From NCBI GenBank assembly GCA_028554795.2, contig CM068830.1:49796355-49860354 (forward strand): DNA of 64,000 nt, written 5' to 3'. Of the stretch, positions 1 to 11,757 are shown piece by piece (position 1 is the stretch's first letter; each line of letters begins with the position of its first letter). Source of the stretch: Sinohyriopsis cumingii (taxonomy: Eukaryota > Mollusca > Bivalvia > Unionida > Unionidae). The notes under the pieces are model-generated. The model searched no databases. It was not told the origin of the DNA and saw only the letters and a list, made by a program, of their open reading frames with translations. The position numbers and the translations under genes are program-made.

Positions 1-219
1 ATTCAGGATTTCCACCTCGAAAGTGTTTTGCTTTTCGGTGATGTTTTTGATTTGTGTTGGGTGAATGATTTCCACTAAAGCCACTTCCCAGAGGGCTTCG
101 TGATCTAACTGGATGGTCTGAGGTAATTTGACCGTGTAACAGCACAACGTGTTGTTGGGAAACACCTCCATGGAACTGTCACTGGGTAAGGTTAAGTAAA
201 ATTGGCTGCTATTGCTCAT
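1..219 (-). CDS. Penton / minor capsid protein (single jelly-roll), N-terminal part only
   Basis: The gene runs off the left edge, leaving about 73 open codons from the ATG at 219. The protein start (FYLTLPSDSSMEVFPNNTL region) is nearly the same as the N-terminus of the penton gene at 17264-18211, with scattered substitutions. As in the intact element, its ATG overlaps the stop of the upstream membrane-protein gene by 4 nt (216-219). Penton homologues form the capsid vertices in Polintons and polintoviruses. The visible part is not broken, but the neighbouring genes are, so this copy is probably not functional. Confidence 0.75.
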   Translation of the reverse strand, partial: MSNSSQFYLTLPSDSSMEVFPNNTLCCYTVKLPQTIQLDHEALWEVALVEIIHPTQIKNITEKQNTFEVEILN

Positions 220-620
220 AATTCCAGAGTTTTGTGGCTCTCCGAGGCGATACTGGAAGTCAGAGGAGTGTCTCCGCCCAAAATGGAGTTGTTGTTGGAG
301 TGGTGGCTGGCACTGACACTGGACACAAGGTTCCCGTGGTTCCCGTTCGAGGAGAATTTCAGGAAGGGATTGGGAAGCAGGTAACCGATGTAACTGCTCA
401 ATACAATGGTCCACAATTGTTTGTCTCCTTGTTGCAAACTCAAATTGGCGATGGCTGCCCCGATGACACAATACACCACGAAGATTTGGCAGAAAAAGAC
501 GATTTGCGTTTTAGGCACACGTTCTCTATACCTCACCCACAAGGGTTGTTTTTGTAAATCTTGCAGAGAAGAATTGGGTGAAGGAGTGATCGCAGTAGCT
601 GAATCTGTGTGAAAGGGAAT
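216..620 (-). pseudogene. Polinton small two-helix membrane protein, start codon lost
   Basis: The product is clearly the same protein as that of 18208-18624: it shares a VYCVIGAAIANLSLQQGDKQ segment and a YLLPNP motif after the second hydrophobic stretch. The position of the intact copy's ATG (codon at 618-620) reads ATT here, so the normal start is lost; only a GTG lies slightly upstream. The frame is otherwise open for about 135 codons and ends inside the penton ATG. I call it a pseudogene by start loss. A non-ATG start is possible but unsupported. Confidence 0.65.
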
Positions 621-625
621 GATGG

Positions 626-748
626 TCACTTCTTTTTATAGTCGATGACGTGCGAAGCGTCGATCCAAGAATGATAACTGGTCGGATATCCTTTCCAACG
701 TACTTTAACTTCTTTGACGTCGTTTGCCCACTTTACGGTTTCTGCTAG
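626..748 (-). pseudogene. Polinton integrase, C-terminal chromodomain scrap
   Basis: About 40 codons match the last part of the integrase at 18630-19742 (RWKGYP and SWIDAS chromodomain motifs, then a lysine tail and stop at 626-628). Relative to the intact copy a 2-nt deletion near 718-722 breaks the frame, and similarity stops abruptly near 748. The catalytic core is missing. It sits immediately upstream of the membrane-protein gene, as in the intact element. Confidence 0.65.
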
Positions 749-897
749 TTAGCACTCCACCCACCTCGAGAACACAAATAACATCTAGTCAACAGCCGAC
801 TATACTTAACAAACAACCCGTCCCGGAAAGAGTGGTGGCAAAACAAAGGTCCAATTATGTTAGACAAAAGGTATGGCAAACTCAAATGTAATTATCG

Positions 898-1408
898 GTG
901 GCACTACGTTCTTTTCTCACTCCGATACTACAGGCAATCTCAGCTGAAATAACAACCACAACAACAATAACAGCGACAGACACCATAGCGGCGGATTTGA
1001 AACTATCTACCTCAACTGAGGAATTAGTATCAGAACCAGAAAAAGAAATTGAGGCGGTTGAGGAGGAGGAGGGGGACGCTGACCCTCGTTGAAAAGTACA
1101 CCGAAATGGGGCTAGATCAAGCATTGTATGACGTCAACATAGCAGGGCAGTTTATTAGAGCCATACAATACGTTGCCTACAGATCTCTAGACACCTTTAA
1201 ACCAAGACCTTCTCAATGGGGATTAGGGGTCAGAGTTCTTCCCCAATTCTACAGACAAACCTACACTGGATACCCCCTCAGTCAACTGGTAGAAGCCGCT
1301 ACTTACATTATCGCCCATCATGGCTACGCATTTCCTGATATCAAGACTCATGAGACTAGGAGTGCGGGAAAGAACGTGAAAGCAAAAGAGAGACGTGTTA
1401 CCTTCTAA
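898..1408 (+). other. Unrecognised open frames, possible gene remnant
   Basis: Two overlapping plus-strand frames are seen. The first (about 898-1092, no ATG start) is Thr/Ala-rich then acidic. The second is open from an ATG at 1106 to 1408 (100 aa) with aromatic and basic residues (VAYRSLDTFKPRPSQWGLG region) and a basic tail. The change of frame near 1080-1100 would fit one gene with a frameshift. It is not homologous to any gene of the intact Polinton that I can recognise, although it lies inside the old Polinton copy. It could be a captured gene, part of another transposon, or chance. Confidence 0.3.
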
Positions 1409-4150
1409 CAGAAAAAACAGACTTTTTTTAGGGCTCCAAAAGATTGCTTTTAATTAAATAGGGAACCATATTTGGCTTGGTATCCCTCCTTGACTAAACT
1501 ATTCTCGAAACAAACTTGACCCATTGGAACACTGCAACAAACTTAACTTTTTAAACCTAACAGTGACCAAACTGGTATATGTCGCTTAGACATAATAATT
1601 TAAATAAGATCAGTATGGCTATTTTTATGTACACTAAGTACTAATATTAGACAGATATGTTAGGAAATTTAACAGACTCGTTAGATTTGAACTAATTGCA
1701 CAGGTGGTTAACACATTATTGGTACTTATTATTGTCGATTAGCAAAAAACGGGACTTGATTTGAAATAAGTACGGGCTAGCGTTTTGGTGAGTACTTAAC
1801 ATCCATGGCTGTCTTGCTGAGCACCTTTTTCCTCCTTTACCACGCTCGGACAGAAAAATGAGTGTGTGGTGAGACAATTCCCACTCATGTGTAAAGCCTT
1901 TCAGTCAGGTTGTTAAGGACTAGTTAGTCCTACACCTGAGTGGCTAAATTTAAAAATAGTCTGTGAGTACATAAAAGCCTGGGGGATGAGGCTCTCTTTC
2001 CTTCCCCAGGAGTAATTAAAAATCACGCGGTGCGTTATTAAACCAGTGATACATGCTCCATTAGAGCGAAAATCACTTTAATTCAAGTAAGCAAGCAAGC
2101 AAGTTCGGGTACCGTCTCTAGCACTCTTGATGACACCAACTGTCTGGGTTATTTTCTTTCTTGCAAGCCCCTATGTTCCACTTCTGTTTGTGATAATAAC
2201 TTGTGATACTTCACATTTCCTAAAGTGGAAATCTTTACAAGCCGTACAAAATACAAAACTTATATGACTTTGGCTTTTGACACTTGCACAGACTCTTCAC
2301 TTTATAAGTGTCACGAGAAACTTGTATATCCAAGTTTTTACCATTTTCAAAAACACGCACACACTTGCAGCTTGACCAGAAATATGTACATCTTGTTTTG
2401 TGGATAAGTCACAGACAAGTCCAAGCATATATAGGTGGTTATGAACGTTAGGAATATCCCCTCATTTTTTCAGAAATATCAAAGCTTGTATGTGCATTTT
2501 CCCTTTTCCACTCTATATTAGTGCTTAGATTTGTTCCAAAAAAAAAAAGAAAAAAGAAACGAAATAATTTTGAAGAAAAAAAAAACAACTGAATTTTGAA
2601 TTCAGGTTTCTCTCTGTTTATAATTTTTTTCAAGTTGATGGTGCATGACAGAGTACATTCGCCTACCTTTCCAAAGTGAGAGGCATTTCTTCACATGTCA
2701 TTGCCTTTGTTAAATTCGGTTTCATTGGTTAGTTATCGTTAATCTTTAATTTTTTTCATGCATTTCTTTTTGATAGAAGATTTAAGGCTTTCTATTATTG
2801 TAACGGTATTTATGTTGTTTAGTCTGTTGATGAAATTATCTATAGCAAAGTGCTTACGATTTTTCAGCTTTTTTATTATTTCAAGCCCTACAAAAGGAGA
2901 CCAAGTTTGTCTTCAAAGACGATTGAAACTCTAAATTACACAGGCGTGAAGGAAAAACATCGTTGTGTTTAATCTAATCATGCTTGCCGTATCTCTTTGT
3001 GTTTTAGAGGTCATATTTCTTCTTAAGTAAATACACGCATCAATAGACAGACAGATTGGGTCATCATCCTTGAGTTTCACTGTACTTTCGGTTCTTTACT
3101 TCATACAAACCCCAAATTTATTAGTTTGAAAAAAAAGATAACATGCCCATCAATACTGTAACACGTTTGTTCTGATTCTACCGATGTGAGTGTGAGTGTT
3201 TATGTCGAAATGTTTAAGTGAGATATAAAAAAATGGTCAGCTTGAAAACGCGAACCAATACTGTGACGCTCAGTATTTTGATGTGGTAAGAGGAAATGGT
3301 ACAACACACACACACACACAAAGAGGGCTTGTAAGTTTACATTTCAGTGTCTGCACTGTAATGGTAACAACGCAAGAACATAGGGATTATTATGCCACAC
3401 AGTCCTAGAACAAAACAATGCATCACCCGTTGTAAGCCATTTCATTGGCTATACTTATTTTCTTACCGCGTTCGCTTCGAATTGACTTGAGTAGCTATTC
3501 AGGCAGTGACGAGAATGGCCATGCTTTACTGGGTCTATCCTATAGGCGATTTATATAAAAAAATATTTTTAAAAATTAAACTAATGCACGAACAATCGTA
3601 CCATGGGCGATCCCATGGAAATTGTGTCCGTCTTATTGCAAAATACATCAACATTTAATTTAACCGTGCAGATCGCTAAATAAACCTCTGATAATACTCA
3701 TTTTGAAAAGTGTTGTGTGACACGGATCGCCATTGTCGTTTGGTGTCTGCTTTCTTCTTCGAAAAGAGATCGTTTCGTCTTGACTATAAAAATTTAATTT
3801 GACTAAGTTTTACGCACTACTTGAACTCATACATTTACGTTGTAGGTGTAAGCCGTCGTTCTCAGTTTTCTGGAAGTTCGTTTTTGCGTTTATCAGATGT
3901 GATACTATTTTTTATGGACCGAACGAAATTTCTTTTGGCATGAATCAGGACTCGTGGTTTTGTGGCAGAAATGGAGAGCATTGATTAAAGCCCAGTTATG
4001 TCGTCTTCGAAATCGCTGACACGGATTTGAACTAACACTTCAGGTTTTGTGTGAGGCGATACGGTACATCATTGCCTTTTACTTCCTCAATGAAATCGTT
4101 TCATCTTATTGCAAAATTACATTTGACTAGGTTTCATACGCAGCAGGTCT
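1409..4150. other. No gene seen; AT-rich filler inside the old Polinton copy
   Basis: AT-rich sequence with short homopolymers, an (AAGC)n-like run near 2090-2104 and a short (CA)n near 3302-3320. Open frames here are short and low-complexity. It replaces the ATPase-to-polymerase part of a Polinton; I cannot identify its origin. Confidence 0.5.
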
Positions 4151-4153
4151 CTG

Positions 4154-4620
4154 TATATAAGGAGAGTGTCTTAGCGTCAGAGTATTCATTCCGCTCTCAA
4201 ACGATCAAAGATGGAAGAGTCAGCATAGATCGACCTGCTGGTCAAATATTTGCTAAAAGTCATACGAAAGCATAATTCACATGCGAAAGTGGCAACAAAA
4301 CTTACTCTTTGATTTGATGAGAGTCATACGAAAGTGTGTAAGTGCTAATGAAGTTTGCTATATCTGCAAAGGTAAATGGGTATTTGTCTCCAAAATACCT
4401 GCTTCGTCTAAGAAAGAGAGACAAAAGTCAAGATACCTAATATCGTTGTCAGGAGAAAGGACACTGGAATTCAGAGTGCCCTACGAGAAAAGAGAATAAA
4501 CAAAAAACAAGACGAAACAGAGAAGAGGGATTCAGAAGAAGAAGAAGAAATTGAAGATGATGAAGAACTTGTACCAGTAAAGACATGGAAATGGAAAAAT
4601 TGACAATGTGAGCCGATGCG
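4154..4620 (+). pseudogene. Degenerate copy of the Polinton zinc-knuckle gene
   Basis: A TATATAAGG box near 4155 and a leader resembling that of the gene at 29912 (ATTCATT...CTCTCAA) lead to an ATG at 4210 followed by GAAGAG as in the intact copy. A TAG stop occurs at codon 6. Further on, a CYIC-like half knuckle (about 4345-4375) and an acidic, lysine-rich tail-like stretch (about 4500-4570, including an AGAAGAGGGATTC segment also present in the intact gene) remain, in shifted frames. The second knuckle and the histidine of the first are not preserved. Clearly broken. Confidence 0.6.
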
Positions 4621-4739
4621 TTGGCCCTGATGTGAAATTTCATACTACCTTCTAAAAGAGAATAGACTAGAAAGAAAACGTAAGTGTCTCTTGGTCTTGA
4701 CATTGTATAATAAGGATGGCGTGTTTTGTTTTTACTCAC

Positions 4740-5160
4740 ACTTTATGAAATTGTGCTCTTTCACCTCTCTCTATCCCTCTGGATCATGTTTTAGTTAGAA
4801 TTGAAATGGAAGGATATTTTCCTTCACGCACGCTCTTTAGGCATGCAAGTCCGTAAACAATAGTCAGTCTATTCATCCATCATTTTTGTGTCTTGATGTT
4901 TCCTAAAGCACACACTGATGCCATAAAATAACGGGTTAAATGGGTTTTGTAGTGTTGGGAGTGGGGTGGGGTGTAGGTGTTTGGCAGAGTTGGTCATTGC
5001 AGGTGAGGGCTTAGGTGCTTTCAAAAAACTTTTTCTTCTTCACTCTGTGTTGATGGAATATAATGGGTTATTTTCTTCACTCTCTGTTGATAGTATATAT
5101 AAAGGGTTATTTCTTCACTCCGTGTGGATAGTGTATAATGGTTTTCTTCTTCTTCCCTCT
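4740..5160. other. No gene seen
   Basis: Ordinary AT-rich sequence leading into the GT-rich microsatellite. A short partly repeated phrase (CTTCACTC...TGTTGATAGTATATA...GGGTTATTT) occurs about three times between 5035 and 5140, giving a small diverged tandem repeat. Confidence 0.4.
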
Positions 5161-5164
5161 GTGG

Positions 5165-5171
5165 TGTGCGC

Positions 5172-5221
<50 letters not shown>

Positions 5222-5311
5222 GCGTACGTTGTGTAGATCGTATATTTGGTTGTTTTTTTTTCTTCCTCCCGAGTGTGGATAGTATATTTGGGGTTTGTGT
5301 TTTCCTCTTCC

Positions 5312-5370
<59 letters not shown>

Positions 5371-5386
5371 TGTGTCTGCGCGTATG

Positions 5387-5434
<48 letters not shown>

Positions 5435-5482
5435 GTGTGTGTGTGAGTGTGTCTGCGCGTATGTTGTGTGTGTGTGTGTGTA
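5165..5482. repeat. Compound (CG)n/(TG)n microsatellite
   Basis: An alternating purine-pyrimidine tract: (GC)n at about 5167-5186, (TG)n to 5218, then further long (TG)n blocks at 5312-5367 and 5390-5480 with imperfect repeats of a TGAGTGTGTCTGCGCGTATGT phrase. Open frames here are translation artefacts. Confidence 0.95.
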
Positions 5483-5599
5483 TTGGTCTCTGTTTGTCCC
5501 TATAAAACTCACTTTATCCCTATCAGATACACTCTACCTACCTACCTACAGTAGCGCGTATTCAGGTCAGCCACTTGCAACACTGTTGCCATTTATCCC

Positions 5600-5880
5600 C
5601 TAGTGTTCAGTACAGTGACGTCACTGACGCTGGAAATTTTGAGACTATAAATATCGACTTGGGGATTTCCACATTTTGTAGCTATACATATATACTAGAA
5701 TTCATAAACAGGAACGTCACTAAAGCTGAGGCTATAAAAAGATAGTGGGATTTTCCAAAGGAAAAACCCACAAGTTGGAGCTATAAATAGATAGTGGGAT
5801 TTCATAGGAATTTCAGCTGATTATAGATACATAGGTATTTATCCACGATCGTCACAGAAGTTGATATTGTAAGTAGTTAC
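5600..5880. repeat. Short diverged tandem repeat with TATAAATA motifs
   Basis: Three to four diverged units share CGTCACT...GCTG...GAG(A/G)CTATAAATA...GTGGGATTTCC, at about 5617, 5714, 5778 and 5850. No coding potential is seen. The repeated TATAAATA and CGTCAC strings are part of the repeat and not evidence of promoters. Confidence 0.45.
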
Positions 5881-6169
5881 TAATTTTATCCATTTTAGTC
5901 TAAACCATTGTAACTTAATTTTCGGGGATATGTTTATTTTCCTTTAAATTCTGGGACAATTTCGTCATTTTAACGTTACTTTTAGTCACATCCATTTTGT
6001 CGTTGAGCATTTCCTTGATTATAGCTATTTATAGCATCATTACAATTATGCAAATTTTTGAACACCCCAGCAAGATTTCAGGTCTTGGTAATGCTTTATA
6101 TATAAATCCCACGCTTGTACTAGTGTATGTATGTTTCTGTCTCTGTTGTGTTTGACCCTCTACCATCAT

Positions 6170-6646
6170 TGTCCCTAGATAGTCCCACCATGTTCAATTC
6201 CCCTTGACGCTATACAGATCCACCATGTTCAATTTCCATATGTTAAATTCCCTTGAGGCTATATCCCCCAGGGGTTTCCGTAATGTTAAATTTCCCATTG
6301 TCCCTAGACAGTCCCACGATCTATTCCCCATGTTAAATTCCCATTGTCCCTAGACAGACCCACACTACAGTCCCCTGTTCCATTCCCCTTGTCCCTAGAC
6401 AAGCCCAAACTCTATTCCCCATGTTAATTTCCCCTTGTCGCTAGACAGACCCACACTATAGTTCCATGTTAAATTCCCCTTGTCGCTAGAGTGACCCACG
6501 ATTTATTCACCATGTTAATTCCCCTTGTCGCTAATCTGACCCACGATTTTTCGCCATGTTAAATTTCCAGTGTCGCTAATCGTTCCCGGGGGGGGGGGGG
6601 TCTGTAATGCTAATTCCCATTGTCGCTAATGTATCCCACTTAACTA

Positions 6647-6648
<2 letters not shown>
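6170..6648 (-). repeat. Right terminal array of the old Polinton copy
   Basis: About ten degenerate units of 40-46 bp, in the sense of the minus strand GGGAATTTAACATGG...TGGGTCTGTCTAGCGACAA. The outer end is the reverse complement of AGTAGTTAAGTGGGATAC, closely matching the terminus of the intact element (AGTAGTGAAGTGGGATAC). The unit core differs between copies: TAGCGAC or TAGGGAC here, TACGGAC in the intact element, TAGCGTC at 63771. A run of G at 6588-6600 interrupts it. Confidence 0.7.

Positions 6649-6726
<78 letters not shown>
6649..6726. repeat. (TA)n microsatellite abutting the old Polinton terminus
   Basis: About 38 TA dinucleotides directly after the terminal ACT at 6646-6648. Either the element inserted beside a TA tract or the tract expanded at the junction. 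Confidence 0.95.
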
Positions 6727-6729
<3 letters not shown>

Positions 6730-9470
6730 GTTGTGTTTTCTCTCCATTACATAGATAAACTAGAATGGAAGTTTGTTGGTGACTTTTGGGGGAAACTGGT
6801 AGATAAATACATGTGGATCCAACTAAAAAAAAGCGTCATCTCTTTATCCAAACTTTCAAGCATTGCTATCTCAAAATGTCCATACAATGTTAAATGATAT
6901 TAATTATGGACCCTCAACCAATCCACCAAAACATTTATTGCTATTTATTATAATGTAGCCAATTAAGTGAACATAAAGTAGCAGACATCACATATAGCTG
7001 TGATATTTCCAAGCAAACATCCAAAAAGCAGAACCATAAAACTCTTAGCTCGTTTAGAATGCAAGACACAATGGAAACACTCAGAAAGTATGCATTTTCA
7101 TAGAAATATGACTTAAATATCTTACAGGAAGCAAGCAAAAACACCATGAAGTAGACTCCCTCAACAAAAATAACCTTTTATCTTCACCATACCCTAAAAA
7201 TGCGCCTTTGAAAGAGTCCCATTATTTAAGCAGAAGTCATTATCGAATCTGGCCCACTTGTTGGGTCTCGTAATGTCGGAAGGTCTGCGTGTCACAACAT
7301 GTGGGCACCTTTAGGCTAACCAGTCAAATAATGGGTTTACTCAGCTCTAAGAAAGATCTTACCTTTCAGCAAAATTATGAGTTTCTTAGGTTGAACAATT
7401 TCTTATACATTATTACAGATTTTCTTCTGTGAATGAGCTTGGGCGAATCTGGCACTCATTTGATGTAGGCCAGAAGACTGATGAATACATGAATACAGGC
7501 GCTGAATTTTAGGAAAAAATCTACTCCCGTAAAATGATTCTTGGACTTTCAAATAAAAATCATCACTCTATCTGACTAAGATCAAACTCGCTACAGATGT
7601 CGATGATTTCAGATAAAGCAAAACTAAATAACAGCCAGTTAATATCAACGTGTCGATGGAGCTCCAGCCACTTGTTATTATAACTTTGTCATAAAGACAC
7701 TCGCACACAAGCTCAAATCTGAAATTCCAACATTAAAAACTTAACAAGAGAACTTATGGTACTGAGAAAGACGGAATAATGATATATGTGTGTACTGTTA
7801 TTTTTCCTGTGATTAAATGTTTCATTCCACGACACATCAAATTTGTGAAACATTCTGCTGTTTAGTACGCATTTCATCATTATCTTGAACAAGTTTAGTT
7901 AACTCTAATAGCGTGAACAGGGGTTGTATTTGCAATTGCACCAACACGGTAGGAGTAATTGTCCTTGATTTCAAGACTTCATCAAACCCTTGGGCTAAAT
8001 GATTCCAATATAAATATCGATAGCAGCCAAAGATCGGATTAACGCACCCCTTGTGAACGCAAACTCGAAATTTTGCTGTCATTTTACTTAGATTAAAAAA
8101 GAAATATGGCATTCACTTGATTTCGCTTTATGAGAAGTTATTTTCACACGAACTAAATCTTGATTGACATTTAACAGGCAAATTGTGCAATGTTTGATCA
8201 TTTATTTTCCAAGCGCTGTTTGGAGTTAATTACGCTCATCAATTGAACTCAAAATAAATATAAAATTTGTGATAAAATGCAACAAAAGCTGTTTTCAGTG
8301 CTTGGCATAAGTAGCTGCAAATTTGAATTAACAAAGAAACGAAAAAAGTGAACCGGTACAATTTAAATCTTAACACTTTATATTTACAAACGTTTCCATG
8401 TGAATACCTATTCTATTATTATGTATCTATTACTGAAATAATTGGCAAAATGTGGGATACCGCCGCGAGACTGGCAGCCGGAACACACAGAAAGACAAAT
8501 ATGGGTGTTGATATATAGATAAGATAAGATTTCGGTATAAAGAAATTTTACTATTGTGTATGCAATAGAAACGAAAAGTTGAGCAATAATTATAAATTTC
8601 CGTTACAATTTAGACATTTTGTTCTGCTGTCAGAATGTAATATGTATGCCTTAGATTTTAGGCGTGAGATATGAAATAAATAATTATAAGAAAAGAATGT
8701 TTGAACAGAAATAGAAAAAGTATAACAAATTAAAAACTTAAAATGGTGAGTTAACGAAAGTTTGATTATAAAAAGCAGAAAAAACTGGATGACGCTTCGA
8801 GTTTCTGCGTAATGTAAGCAGGTAATGGTACCTGTTCTTAATCTATATATGCTCGTTTATAAAGCTTTGCATGCAAAAAGATTATTCGAAGTACAATTAA
8901 TAACACTTGAAATCAGAAAGACAGCCCCTTGCTAGCTACTCAGGTAAGGATAATTTCAAATCTGGCCTCCACACTCCTTTTCCCAGGTCAAAACCACAAA
9001 CACTGATAAAAAAATAATTAATTTGCGAATAATGTAGATTGTCATTTATCACGATATCGTATATTTCTTCCAAGTTCATTTGCATACATTTTTAAGTATT
9101 ATTCTTGATTTGCATAGTACCATTGAGCGTCTTCGCATATTTATTATTTTTATTATTGTTATTGATAGAAGTAGTAGTAGTAGTAGTAGTAAATGAAATA
9201 GGAGATATAAATTCAACGAAAACTTACTTTTAAAGATAATTATTTTAACATTTTCATTGAAAGTTTAAAGTTCTTGTTCTTTACCAAAAATTAAAAAGCC
9301 GTTTTTATATGTGTGTGTGTGTGTGTGTGTTTGCTTATATTTTTGACTGCTATCACTCTATCACCGACAACAATTTGATATTACAACAATCATGTTTTAT
9401 TGGAAAAAGTTAGATAGTTTTCTCATTGTTTCATTTTCAAGTTACACCTGTCGCTGCTACAAGAAATACT
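6727..9470. other. No gene seen; small microsatellites only
   Basis: AT-rich DNA without convincing coding potential on either strand. Contains (AGT)n at about 9172-9190 and (TG)n at about 9309-9331. Short open frames near 6941 and 7837 show no recognisable features. Confidence 0.5.
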
Positions 9471-9473
9471 GCA

Positions 9474-10205
9474 AGGGTATATTGTACTATAGGGATCATA
9501 TTGCTCGAGCAAATGGTACTAAAATCTCGCATTACATTAATGTATTGTACCATAGATCTTTTATTAATACGGCATATTGTTGTTGTTGTTGTTGCTGTCT
9601 GGTTTAACACCATTTTTCAACACAAAATAGGCTATACATGGCAGTCAGTATAAATGGTAGAGGAAGATCCCGAGAAAAACCCGGAAAGAATCACCGACCC
9701 ACGAGAAGCTACTGGTAAGCTTTCTCACATACCCACATTGACGGAATCCGAGACTCAAACCCACGCAGACAGGTGAGATGGCAGTGATCCATAAAGGTGT
9801 GCGTTTTAGACCACTCGGTCCCCCTCGGCACATTGTACTATATATAAGTCTCTTATTACACAGGTATATTGTACTATGGGTCTCGTATTACACAGGTATA
9901 TTGGACTATAGGTCTCGTATTACACATGCACATTATATTATAGGTCACGTATTACACAGGTATATTGTACTATAGGTCTCGTATTACACAGATATATTGT
10001 ATATAGGTCTCGTATTACACAGGTATTTTGTACTATAGGTCTCGTATTACACAGATATATTGTATATAGGTCTCGTATTACACAGGTATATTGTACTATA
10101 GGTCTCGTATTACGCAGGTATATTGTACTATAGGTCTCGTATTACACAGGTATATTGTGCTAGGCCTCGTTTTATACAGGTATATTGTACTATATGTCTC
10201 ACTGG
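9474..10205. repeat. Tandem array of about 32-bp units, split by a SINE
   Basis: The unit is approximately AGGTATATTGTACTATA followed by GGTCTCGTATTACAC. About eleven recognisable units lie between 9831 and 10200, and two to three more diverged ones before the SINE at 9474-9569. The array therefore predates the SINE insertion. Units vary by small deletions and point changes. Confidence 0.85.
9580..9825 (-). mobile_element. tRNA-derived SINE, family 1, inserted in the tandem array
   Basis: On the minus strand: a tRNA-like head (AGTGGTCTAAA region, then a B-box-like GGTTTGAGTCTCGG), a conserved TAGCTTCTCGTGGGTCGGTG body and an AAATGGTGTTAAACCA segment followed by a short CAA-type tail (read as TTG at 9580-9594). 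Flanked by an imperfect 10-bp duplication CGGCATATTG (9570-9579) / CGGCACATTG (9826-9835). Same family as the copies at 38843, 51460 and 52292. Confidence 0.85.
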
Positions 10206-11751
10206 ATCGCTAATAATATTGTCCTCGTGCTGGCAGTTTGGTCGTCCCTTCATCCACTATTCTTTCTCATGAATTTGCTGTTTACACATGGGTTTGTAAT
10301 CCCACCATTTTCCGTTTCACCTTGACCTGGAGTCGATAAAATGTGTCTCTACGGGACAAAAGTGAACACAGTAGTATCTATATAAAAAAAAGCAAGCTGA
10401 ATGCACTAAATAAACTTCCCCAATAAAGAAATTCGTCAATTCATCTAATTTGTTGTACAGCGTCTTGACCTTTACGACTTTTGGGAACTCTATTCCGTAT
10501 AAGTAGTTAATGACGATGGACCTTGTCTGGACGCACAGGCTACTTCATTTCAATATTATTTATTCCCCACTTGGAACCTTGGCTAGCGAAGATGTCGGGT
10601 TCCAACGTTTGTGCATTCTAATATGTCGAACGTTATGCATCGAAATTATCCCGTTAAAGCACTGTTTGGGAACCTGAGCGGCAAGAGGAATTTGGAAAGC
10701 TAGAAAGAGTTACATCCTATATCCCCTGACAGTCCCAGATCTACAGTAGAAATGTTCACCGCATTTGATGAACACATTTACAACATTGTATACACTTTGT
10801 AAAAAATAAAAATTCAGATTCTGAGATTGACATAAGGTCTGTTCATATAATCTTTTAAACATAAAACAATAAATACATCGCTGTTTTCAATGGTTGGGAA
10901 CTTGAACATTAAGCCCGTATTGTCCCCTATGAAAATTTTGAAATAGTTTGACAAAGAGGATGGGAGACGGATACGTAATTACAGAAGCAGATTATTGAAT
11001 GCGCAACGATAAACACATAAAGTGCGGTCGGTACGTTTCCTGTCAATTCTGTACATAAAGCTGCGTTGCAACACAATCAGTGCCTCTAACAAAAACGATC
11101 AAGTTTCATGTTTATATTCTCTTCACGGCGATAATCGGGAAAGTTTCAGATACCAATCAGACCCATTGTGCCATGCATTACATCCCAGTGGATATTAAAG
11201 AAAGTAGAGTATTATGATGTCAAAATTCTTTTGTAAAAACAGCAAGAAAAGAGCTAGACCTCTTAGAAAAACTCAAGTCATCAGCAACAGCCACAATGAA
11301 AAAGCGAAAAAGGTGACAATGACAGTGGCAGTTGGACCCAGATGAGTGAAAAGATTGAGTCTGACTTATTTATGGAAAGCCTGTGAGTTTCTTTTGGCCA
11401 TATTCAAACGACCCTTTCCAGGGTCACCAAGTAGGTACTAATTGTGTGCGCATGCAAAAAGCAAGGCTCCCAGGATCTGAAAAAAAACGTAAAAAATTGT
11501 ATGCATAAGCATAATTTAGGGAACGGAAAAGTATCGTCAGAGTGACCTTCTCGTGCGGAGAAACAAACACAGTGGAATACGTGATTTCAACCTCCAGATA
11601 AAAATAGTAAATGTGACAGACTTTGTCGGGGAAGTGAAATATGAATCTAACGTTCATTTGCAAATGTGTACTTGAAGATTTTAAAAATTTATCAAAATGT
11701 GGTATTTACTATGATCAGTAGAAAGAACGACGTATGCCTGATCTACAACAG
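10206..11751. other. No gene seen between the tandem array and the intact Polinton
   Basis: Single-copy-looking AT-rich sequence. No frame, splice pattern or repeat that I can support. Confidence 0.5.
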
Positions 11752-11757
11752 AATGTT
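11752..11757. repeat. Left 6-bp target-site duplication (AATGTT)
   Basis: AATGTT directly precedes the terminal AGT of the left inverted repeat and is repeated exactly at 32025-32030. A 6-bp duplication is the known hallmark of Polinton integration by a retroviral-type integrase. Confidence 0.95.

Larger units (their letters stand above)
1..6648 (-). mobile_element. Right-hand part of a decayed Polinton/Maverick, cut by the window edge
   Basis: Seen: from the left edge on the minus strand there are a penton 5' part, a membrane-protein gene, an integrase C-terminal scrap, a zinc-knuckle pseudogene on the plus strand, and a degenerate terminal array ending in the reverse complement of AGTAGTTAAGTGGGATAC at 6648. 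The order and orientation match the intact element at 11758-32024. Between the integrase scrap (about 748) and the zinc-knuckle pseudogene (about 4154) the expected ATPase, polymerase and BIR genes are absent and about 3.4 kb of unrelated AT-rich DNA sits there. Inference: an older copy of a related subfamily that suffered internal deletion or replacement; its left end lies outside the window. No target-site duplication can be tested here. Confidence 0.75.

Noticed and set aside
4966-5505. 179-aa Cys/Val-rich protein
   Set aside because: Translation of a (TG)n microsatellite.
6607-6897. 96-aa frame and similar Tyr-Ile repeat frames (37189, 41855, 48990)
   Set aside because: Translations of (TA)n tracts.
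7837-8112. 91-aa minus-strand gene
   Set aside because: No supporting motif, promoter or similarity; length is expected by chance.
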